From positions 1 through 10,983 of the forward strand of contig CAMLSI010000141.1 in assembly GCA_946482585.1 (NCBI GenBank): 10,983 bases of DNA, given 5' to 3'. Numbering within the stretch: the stretch's first letter is position 1; each line of letters opens with the position of its first letter. Shown here in pieces: positions 5,647 to 10,983 of the stretch. A program made the translations under genes and the position numbers. Below the pieces are notes generated by a model. That model searched no databases, had not been told where the DNA came from, and worked only from the letters and a program-made list of their open reading frames with translations. Origin of the DNA: an uncultured Lysobacteraceae bacterium (GTDB lineage: Bacteria; Pseudomonadota; Gammaproteobacteria; Xanthomonadales; Rhodanobacteraceae).

Positions 5647-8075
5647 GGCCCGCCGCCTGCGCCCAGCGCATCGGCGGCGGCATCGTCGCCGAAATGCCGA
5701 TACGCCGCCGCGAGCCGCGTCGCCGCGGTGCGCGTGCGCTCGTGATTGGCGCCGAACTTCGCAGCCAGATCGCGATGCGCGTCGGTCAGCGCGCTTCGCG
5801 CTTCGTCCCAGCGGCCGAGTTGCATCAGGCACTCGCCGCGATTGCTCGCGAGAATCGCGAGATACGGATGCCCTGCGGGCAGGTTCGCCCGCATCCACAC
5901 GGCCAGCGCGTCGAATTCGACGATCGCGTCCTGCGGGCGCTTCTGCTTGAGCAGCAGCATCGCCAGGTTGTTGCGCGGACCGATCGCATCGGCATTCGCG
6001 GGCCCGCCGTCGCGGCTCTGCGCAGCGACGACGCGGCGCAGTTCCGCCTCGGCCTCGGCGAGCCGGCCGAGGTCTTCGAACGCATAGGCGAGCACGTTGC
6101 GCGCGAGCAAGTTGTTCGGCGTGTCGTCCTCGCCGCGCAGCCGGCGCGCTTGGAGCACGTCGCGGATCAGCGCGATGCCGCTCTCGGATTCGCCGCGACG
6201 CACCAGGAACGACGCCAGCGCCTGCTGCGCATTGACGGTTTCCGGATGTGCCGCGCCGAGCACGCGCGTGCGCACCGCGATGACTTCGCGGAACTCCGCT
6301 CCCGCCGCGGCGTCGTCGTTCTTGAGCTCGTACAGCGCGCCGAGCAGGCTGCGCACCTTGAGCGTGCGCGGATGATCGGCACCGACCTTGGCCAGGTGCA
6401 CCGCGAGCGACGCGCGCGCCAGGTCGATCGCTTCGTCGTAGCGACCCGCGAGCCGCAGGGTCGAGCCGAGATTCTGGCTGACGGCAAGGCTCAGCGCGTG
6501 ACTGTCGCCGAGCTCGCGCTGCGCATCGCGCAACAGCGGCCGCAGCCGCCGCTCCGCGGCCTCGGACTTGCCCTGCGCAAGCAGCCCTTCGGCCTGTGCG
6601 AGCTGCGCATCGATGCGGATCGCCGGCTGCACGGCCGGCAACGTGCGCGCGAGCAGCGGCTCGAGCAGCGCGTCGGCCTCGGCGTACTTCTGCTGCGCGT
6701 AGAGCGCGCGCGCTTCACCGACCTGAAGCGCATCGCGCAGCTCGACCGGCGCGCCGGCATCGAGCGAGGCGAGCGCCTGCGCGAACAAGGTCTGCGCGCG
6801 CGCTGCCTCGCCGAGCTTGAGCAGGCTCGTCGCGAGCGTGAGGTTCACGCGCGCGGCCGCGAGCGGCGCGAGTCCCGCCTGCGGCAGTTCGGCCTGCGCT
6901 GCGTCGAGCACGCTGCGCACGGTCACGTCGCCGCCCTGGCTGCGCTCCGGATCGGCCGACACGAGCATGCGTTCGAGAAAGCCGTTGACCGCATCGGCCT
7001 CGGTCGCGCGGATTTCGGCTTCGCGCCGCGCCGCGGCTTCGGACCAGGCCAGCCGCAACGACACGACGCTCGCGACGACCAGCGCGGACACGGCGAGCGC
7101 CGCGGCGGCGCTCGCGAGGCGATGGCGCCGCACGAAACGCGCGAGCAGATAGCCGAGCGTCGGCGGCCGGGCGTCGATCGGCCGATGTTCGCGCACGCGC
7201 TGCAGATCCGCGGCGAATTCAGCCGCGGAGCCGTAGCGCTGTCCGGGTTCGCTCGCGAGCGCCTTCATGACCACGGTGTCGAGGTCACCGTCTGCCGCGG
7301 GCGCGAGCCGTCCCAGCGGCAGCGGCGCCTGGTGCCGCACGATGTCGATGGCTTCGAACAAGGTCGAGGTCGACAATTGCGGATGCGGCAGGCTGCCGCC
7401 GATGAGTTCGTAGGCGATGCAGCCCAGCGCGTAGACATCGCTGCGCGCATCGACCTGCGCGCCGTTGCCCGACAACTGTTCCGGACTCATGTACGGCACG
7501 GTGCCGAGCACCTGGCCGAGCTGCGTGACCTCGCGCGACAGTCCGTCGGCGAGTCGCGCGATGCCGAAATCGAGCACCTTGGGCTGGCCGTTCTCGTCGA
7601 CAAGGATGTTGCCCGGCTTGAGGTCGCGGTGAATCACGCCACGGCCGTGCGCGTAATGCACGGCGCGGCAGACCTCGACCAGCAGGTGCAGGCGCGCATC
7701 GAGGCCGAGCTCCGCGCGGCGCGCGTGTGTCATGAGGTCGTGGCCGCGCACGTATTCGAGCGCGAGCCATGGCGGCGCACGCTGTTCGTCGGCTGGATCG
7801 CTGGCCGCATACAGGCGCGCGATGCCCGGATGTTCCAGCTGCGCGAGCAGTTCGACCTCGCGCCGGAAGCGCGTCAGCGCATTGCGCCCCAGCGCATGCA
7901 TGACCTTGAGCGCGACGTCGCGCGGCGGCTGGCTTTCCCGCGCGCGGTAGACGCGTCCCATGGCGCCTTCGCCGAGCAGGCCGAGAACCCGGTAAGGACC
8001 TATCCGTTCCGGCAGCGGCTCATCGGCGGCCGCGCCGGCGCCATCGGCTATCGTCGGTTCTTCGCTCTCGCGCAC
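5643..8075 (-). CDS. Hanks-type Ser/Thr protein kinase with a membrane segment and TPR repeat domain
   Basis: Predicted transmembrane Ser/Thr kinase of 810 residues. The cytoplasmic kinase domain (about 28-295) is complete: Gly-rich loop GEGAMG (35-40), Lys57 in VALKVM, catalytic loop HRDLKPGN (149-156, Asp151, Asn156), DFG at 169-171, and the PYMSPE form of the APE motif ending at Glu199. The activation loop has Ser180, Thr184 and Thr192 as possible phosphosites. One membrane segment follows (about 321-342), then a Thr/Val-rich linker with the phrase GGDVTVRSVLDAAQAEL, then about ten TPR-like helical pairs from 405 to 803 (examples at 530-563, 574-605, 699-730, 740-772). With the kinase inside, the TPR part should be periplasmic and is the likely sensing or partner-binding surface. 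The start is GTG 8075, after the ribosome site AGGGGGA. The stop overlaps the histidine kinase GTG. Confidence 0.93.
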   Translation of the reverse strand: MRESEEPTIADGAGAAADEPLPERIGPYRVLGLLGEGAMGRVYRARESQPPRDVALKVMHALGRNALTRFRREVELLAQLEHPGIARLYAASDPADEQRAPPWLALEYVRGHDLMTHARRAELGLDARLHLLVEVCRAVHYAHGRGVIHRDLKPGNILVDENGQPKVLDFGIARLADGLSREVTQLGQVLGTVPYMSPEQLSGNGAQVDARSDVYALGCIAYELIGGSLPHPQLSTSTLFEAIDIVRHQAPLPLGRLAPAADGDLDTVVMKALASEPGQRYGSAAEFAADLQRVREHRPIDARPPTLGYLLARFVRRHRLASAAAALAVSALVVASVVSLRLAWSEAAARREAEIRATEADAVNGFLERMLVSADPERSQGGDVTVRSVLDAAQAELPQAGLAPLAAARVNLTLATSLLKLGEAARAQTLFAQALASLDAGAPVELRDALQVGEARALYAQQKYAEADALLEPLLARTLPAVQPAIRIDAQLAQAEGLLAQGKSEAAERRLRPLLRDAQRELGDSHALSLAVSQNLGSTLRLAGRYDEAIDLARASLAVHLAKVGADHPRTLKVRSLLGALYELKNDDAAAGAEFREVIAVRTRVLGAAHPETVNAQQALASFLVRRGESESGIALIRDVLQARRLRGEDDTPNNLLARNVLAYAFEDLGRLAEAEAELRRVVAAQSRDGGPANADAIGPRNNLAMLLLKQKRPQDAIVEFDALAVWMRANLPAGHPYLAILASNRGECLMQLGRWDEARSALTDAHRDLAAKFGANHERTRTAATRLAAAYRHFGDDAAADALGAGGGP

Positions 8076-8079
8076 GCGT

Positions 8080-8086
8080 TCCCCCT
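8080..8086 (-). promoter_or_regulatory. Ribosome binding site that fixes the GTG start of the Ser/Thr kinase
   Basis: AGGGGGA lies 4 bases before GTG 8075, inside the 29-bp gap after the upstream regulator gene. There is no ATG that gives a kinase N-terminus, so this site decides the start. Confidence 0.75.
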
Positions 8087-8104
8087 GCCCCCCGCAACGA
8101 CGTG

Positions 8105-9493
8105 TCAATCCTCGCGCGAACTCGCCTTCACATCGACCCCCAGATCGCGGAGCTTGCGGTACAGATGGGTCCGCTCCATGCCGACGAGCTTCGCGAGCTT
8201 GCCCACGCTGCCGCCGGTTTCCTGCAACTGGCGCAGCAGGTAGGCGCGTTCGAACTGCTCGCGCGCCTCGCGCAGCGACAGGCCGAAATCGATATCGAAC
8301 CCGTCGCCGCCGCGCGCGGCCGCACGCACGGCCGGCGCGTTGCCGCTGAGCGCCTGTTCGACCTCGGCGAGCTCGACTTCGGGCGCGGCGCCGAGGATGA
8401 GCAGGCGCTGCACGAGGTTGCGCAGCTCGCGCAGGTTGCCGGGCCAGCCGTAGTTGCGCAGACGGTTCTGCACCGAGACCGGGAAAATGCGATAGGGCAA
8501 CTTGTCGCGATTGGAAAAGAAATCCGCGTAGTACTGCAGCAACTCGGGCACGTCCTCGACGCGCTCGCGCAGCGCCGGCACCGTGAGCGGCACGACCTTG
8601 AGCTGGTAGTAGAGCTCTTCGCGGAAGCGCCCCACCGCGACGAGATTGTCCAGATCCTGAGCGGTCGCCGCGATCACACGCAGATCCAGTCCCACCGGTT
8701 CGCGACCGCCGCAACGGATCAGCGCACGGCGTTCCAGTGTCGAGGACAGCCGCAACTGCATTTCCGGATCGAGTTCGGCGACCTCGTCGAGATACAGCGT
8801 GCCGCCATTGGCCTGTTCGAGCAGGCCGAGCTGCACGCTGCCGCCGTCCTCCGCGCCGAACAGCGTCTGCGCGGCATGGTCGCGCGCGATCGAACCCGAT
8901 GCGACGGTCACGAACGGACCGCTGCGCCGCGCGCTCTTTTCGTGCAGCCAGCGCGCGAGCGATTCCTTGCCGCTGCCGGCTTCGCCGCTGAGCAGCACCC
9001 AGGTATCGTGACCGGCCATGCGTTCGAGCTGGCCGCGCAGTGCCTGCATCACGCGCGAGGAACCGACCGGTTCGAGCGGCACGGGCACCTGCCGCTTCAG
9101 GCCTTCGTTCTCGCGCTTGAGCCGGCTCGCCTCGAGCGCGCGCTCGACGGTCAGCAGCAGCTTCGCGAGCGACAGCGGTTTCTCGACGAAATCGTAGGCG
9201 CCCAGCCGCGTGGCTTCGACGGCGGTCTCCACCGTGCCATGGCCTGAAATCATGATGACCGGGCAACTGAGCCCGCCGCGCTCGGACCATTCGCGCAGCA
9301 GACTGATGCCGTCGGTGTCCGGCATCCAGATATCGAGCAGGATCGCGTCGGGGCGGATCTGTCGGCGCAATTCGCGCGCCGCCGCCGCATTTTCCGCCAC
9401 GCTGACCTGATAACCCTCGTCCTGCAGGATGTCCTGCACGAGGCCGCGGATATCGGGCTCGTCGTCGACGACGAGGATGTGTCCGGATGCCAT
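8105..9493 (-). CDS. NtrX/NtrC-family response regulator with AAA+ domain lacking GAFTGA
   Basis: Transcription regulator of 462 residues with the three-domain NtrC layout. The receiver (about 4-120) has Asp10/Asp11, phospho-acceptor Asp54 (LLDIWMPDTDG), Ser83 and Lys105 (VEKPLSLAK). The AAA+ domain (about 143-370) has Walker A GEAGSGKE (170-177, Lys176), Walker B GGTLYLDE (230-237) and the sensor and Arg-finger region GRFREELYYQLKVVPL (288-303). The Fis-like helix-turn-helix (about 412-452) ends VGKLAKLVGMERTHLYRKL, most like NtrX. After LFG (211-213) the GAFTGA loop that contacts sigma-54 is missing; the segment reads AEDGGSVQLGLLEQA, about five residues shorter than NtrC. It therefore probably does not activate sigma-54 in the usual way. 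ATG 9493 with upstream AGGGGCGG gives the standard receiver N-terminus. No ntrY lies beside it in the window. It is the first gene of the signalling cluster. Confidence 0.93.
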   Translation of the reverse strand: MASGHILVVDDEPDIRGLVQDILQDEGYQVSVAENAAAARELRRQIRPDAILLDIWMPDTDGISLLREWSERGGLSCPVIMISGHGTVETAVEATRLGAYDFVEKPLSLAKLLLTVERALEASRLKRENEGLKRQVPVPLEPVGSSRVMQALRGQLERMAGHDTWVLLSGEAGSGKESLARWLHEKSARRSGPFVTVASGSIARDHAAQTLFGAEDGGSVQLGLLEQANGGTLYLDEVAELDPEMQLRLSSTLERRALIRCGGREPVGLDLRVIAATAQDLDNLVAVGRFREELYYQLKVVPLTVPALRERVEDVPELLQYYADFFSNRDKLPYRIFPVSVQNRLRNYGWPGNLRELRNLVQRLLILGAAPEVELAEVEQALSGNAPAVRAAARGGDGFDIDFGLSLREAREQFERAYLLRQLQETGGSVGKLAKLVGMERTHLYRKLRDLGVDVKASSRED

Positions 9494-9505
9494 GTCCGCC
9501 CCTGT

Positions 9506-9543
9506 GGCGAAAAAACGACGCCCAGCATAGCGCCTTTTTCGCC
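9506..9543 (-). promoter_or_regulatory. Inverted repeat in the leader/promoter region of the signalling operon
   Basis: GGCGAAAAA (9506-9514) and TTTTTCGCC (9535-9543) are perfect inverse copies 20 bp apart, just 12 bp before the ATG at 9493. Arm centres are about 29 bp apart, near three helical turns. A possible -10, TATGCT on the minus strand (9529-9524), lies in the spacer, though no good -35 is seen. It could be an operator for a dimeric regulator, or an RNA hairpin if transcription starts further upstream. Confidence 0.5.
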
Positions 9544-9599
9544 GTCGGCTACGTCGTACCGGACTCTGCCGCCGTGGATTTCGATGCCGCAGAGCAGCA

Positions 9600-9627
9600 T
9601 TGACGCGCTCAATCGAAACCATCGAAT
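9600..9627 (+). promoter_or_regulatory. Candidate sigma-70 promoter for the di-haem cytochrome gene
   Basis: TTGACG (9600-9605) is five of six to the -35 consensus. After 16 bp, TCGAAT (9622-9627) is four of six to the -10. A start near 9634 would give a leader of about 95 nt. TATACA at 9639-9644 is an alternative -10 without a good -35. Weak to moderate evidence. Confidence 0.35.
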
Positions 9628-9637
9628 CGGTTGATTG
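9610..9637. repeat. Imperfect inverted repeat over the candidate cytochrome promoter
   Basis: CAATC-GA-AACC (9610-9620) and GGTTGATTG (9629-9637) are inverse copies apart from a two-base insertion (GA) in the left arm, with 8 bp between. The candidate -10 at 9622-9627 is in the middle, the position expected of a repressor or activator site. Confidence 0.4.
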
Positions 9638-9673
9638 GTATACAAGCGCGCAGGCGACCATGCTCGCGGGGCC

Positions 9674-9685
9674 GCCGCTAGCGGC
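9674..9685. repeat. 12-bp perfect palindrome in the cytochrome leader
   Basis: GCCGCTAGCGGC is fully self-complementary. It lies 43 bp before the cytochrome ATG and about 30 bp before its GGAGG ribosome site. It could be a half-length operator or chance in GC-rich DNA. Confidence 0.3.
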
Positions 9686-9728
9686 AGATCAGGGGACCCG
9701 CCTCAGCCACACTGAATCCGGAGGCTCC

Positions 9729-10983
9729 ATGAACAGGTCCACGCAATTCCCCGCGATAGCCAGCCTGACCTTGACGTGCGTGCTCGCCGGCGGCGCGTTT
9801 GCCGCCGAACCCGCCGCGACCAGCAAGCCTACGAGCTATACCAGCGTCATCGAAGACGACTTCGGCAGCGTGATGGCGCGCATGAAGTCGCAGAAAGCGC
9901 AGATCGAGCAGCGTCACGCCGCACTGCTCGCCGAACGCTACGACCTCGCCAACCGTCCCGCGAGCGGCGTGACCATGTCGCGCGGGAAAGCCGTGCAGGA
10001 GGGCGTCCGCGCGAAACTCAGAGCCGGCCAGAGCTGGGACGCGCTCGCCGCGATGACACCCGAGGAGATCAGGAACAAGGATCTCTGGCCCACCGGCTTC
10101 TATCCGCTGCCGCATCCGAATCACGGCGAAGGCGGCATGCTGTTCCCGAAGTTCCAGATCGATGAAGTCAACAAGCAGGCGCGCCGCGACCTCACGCGCT
10201 TCGATCTCGATTTCGACCTGCCCGACCATCTGCTGCCGGAGTTCCCGGCGCCGATCTACCTGACGACGCGGCCCGATCTCGGCGACGTGTCCAAGGGCAA
10301 GCTCGTGACTTCGGACAACTTCTACGAGTTGTTCAACGGCGTGCTCAATCCGAAGCAGCTGGAAGGACTGCGGCTGCTCGTCGTGCCGTTTCCGCAGCAG
10401 CAGTTCAATCTGACCGCCGATCGCCGTTCGGAGCGGCCGAGCCTCGGCGTCGCCTGTTTCGACTGCCATGCCAACGGCCATACCAATGCGGCGACGCATC
10501 TGGTCGGCGACATCCGCCCGCAGGAACACCGGCATCGCATCGACACGCCGAGCCTGCGCGGGAACGGCATCCAGCGCCTGTTCGGTTCGCAACGCGCGCT
10601 GAAGACCATCGAGGACTTCACCGAGTTCGAGCAGCGCGCGGCGTACTTCGACGGCGATCCGGTCATCGCGACGAAGAAGGGCGTGAACATTCTCGAGCGC
10701 GGCAGCCAGGTGCATTTCATGGCCGAATTCCAGGCACTGCTCGATTTCCCGCCGGCGCCGAAGCTCGCCTGGGACGGCAGGCTCGATCCGAAGAAGGCGA
10801 GCGAAGCCGAGCTGCGCGGGCAGGAGGTATTTTTCGGCAAAGGCAAATGTTCCACCTGCCATGTGCCGCCGTACTACACCGACAACCTGATGCACAACCT
10901 GCGCGTCGAACGCTTCTTCAAGGAAAAAAACATCAACGGCCGGCTCGCGAGCGCGGACGGACCGATCAAGACCTTCCCGCTGC
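9729..10983 (+). CDS. Secreted di-haem cytochrome c, MauG/cytochrome c peroxidase-like (3' end beyond the window)
   Basis: Periplasmic c-type cytochrome; 418 codons are visible, without the stop. A signal peptide (1-25, ending GGAFA) is followed by a helical, charged N-terminal region. Two covalent haem sites are visible: CFDCH at 243-247 and CSTCH at 374-378, the latter in a GQEVFFGKGKCSTCH context typical of the di-haem peroxidase/MauG fold. Also visible are PSLRGNGIQRLFGS (about 282) and, at the cut end, DGPIKTFPL, which resembles the start of the motif before the usual distal C-terminal segment. Homologues are often labelled cytochrome B6 in databases, which is misleading since this is a c-type protein. 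It could be a peroxidase, an electron carrier, or an oxidase of the RoxA/MauG type; substrate unknown. ATG 9729 has GGAGG 6 bases upstream. Divergent from the NtrX-like regulator gene. Confidence 0.87.
   Translation, partial: MNRSTQFPAIASLTLTCVLAGGAFAAEPAATSKPTSYTSVIEDDFGSVMARMKSQKAQIEQRHAALLAERYDLANRPASGVTMSRGKAVQEGVRAKLRAGQSWDALAAMTPEEIRNKDLWPTGFYPLPHPNHGEGGMLFPKFQIDEVNKQARRDLTRFDLDFDLPDHLLPEFPAPIYLTTRPDLGDVSKGKLVTSDNFYELFNGVLNPKQLEGLRLLVVPFPQQQFNLTADRRSERPSLGVACFDCHANGHTNAATHLVGDIRPQEHRHRIDTPSLRGNGIQRLFGSQRALKTIEDFTEFEQRAAYFDGDPVIATKKGVNILERGSQVHFMAEFQALLDFPPAPKLAWDGRLDPKKASEAELRGQEVFFGKGKCSTCHVPPYYTDNLMHNLRVERFFKEKNINGRLASADGPIKTFPL

Noticed and set aside
5526..8243. A 905-codon open frame on the plus strand, antisense to the Ser/Thr kinase
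   Set aside because: It lies opposite a gene with full kinase motifs; its protein is rich in Arg, Ala, His and Gln with no domain. Long antisense frames are expected in very GC-rich genes.
8102..9247. A 381-codon plus-strand open frame opposite the NtrX-like gene
   Set aside because: Shadow of a gene with receiver, AAA+ and helix-turn-helix motifs; low-complexity product.
8076..9290. Upstream extension of the Ser/Thr kinase frame to 9290
   Set aside because: It is an open frame through the regulator gene in another phase; the extension is Arg-rich and the GTG at 8075 has a good ribosome site and family start.
9729..9782. Possible lipoprotein signal (LTC) in the cytochrome N-terminus
   Set aside because: The residue before Cys17 is Thr, which does not fit a lipobox, and GGAFA gives a good ordinary cleavage site.
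9678..10895. A 405-codon minus-strand open frame opposite the cytochrome gene
   Set aside because: The plus strand has a signal peptide, ribosome site and two CxxCH motifs; the minus product has none.

Overview
The window is high-GC DNA carrying only chromosomal-type genes. It looks like a gammaproteobacterium of the Xanthomonadales/Lysobacterales (Rhodanobacteraceae or Lysobacteraceae-like). This rests on a proteobacterial-type RpoD, an HtrB/LpxL lipid A acyltransferase (so Gram-negative), an IPTL-CTERM type surface protein, NarL- and NtrX-type regulators, and the overall gene style. The order is an inference from gene content. No mobile element, CRISPR array, tRNA or rRNA is visible.

Layout. 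Positions 1-1267 (minus) hold the N-terminal two thirds of rpoD, cut by the window edge. Upstream of it, in the same direction, is dtd (1379-1819, D-aminoacyl-tRNA deacylase). Divergent from dtd is a lipid A-type acyltransferase (1903-2799, plus). Two secreted or membrane proteins follow on the plus strand: a 155-residue single-pass membrane protein of unknown function (2906-3373) and a 269-residue secreted protein with a C-terminal IPTL-CTERM-like sorting tail (3426-4235). A GC-rich hairpin at 4251-4270 separates these from the convergent signalling operon.

The most interesting part is a compact minus-strand cluster (9493 to 4290) of four signalling genes. In order of transcription they are an NtrC/NtrX-type response regulator that has lost the GAFTGA loop, a membrane Hanks-type Ser/Thr kinase with about ten TPR-like repeats beyond its membrane segment, a minimal histidine kinase with no sensor domain, and a NarL/LuxR-type response regulator. 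Gaps are 29 bp, a GTGA overlap, and 4 bp, so at least the last three genes are probably translated from one message. The set mixes Ser/Thr and His-Asp phosphorylation in one operon. A plausible reading is that the periplasmic TPR array of the Ser/Thr kinase is the sensor, and the sensorless histidine kinase and its regulator are the output; this is inference.

Divergent from this operon, across 235 bp with several inverted repeats, is a secreted di-haem cytochrome c of the MauG/cytochrome c peroxidase-like type (9729 onward, cut by the window end). It is a candidate target of the signalling genes by position only.
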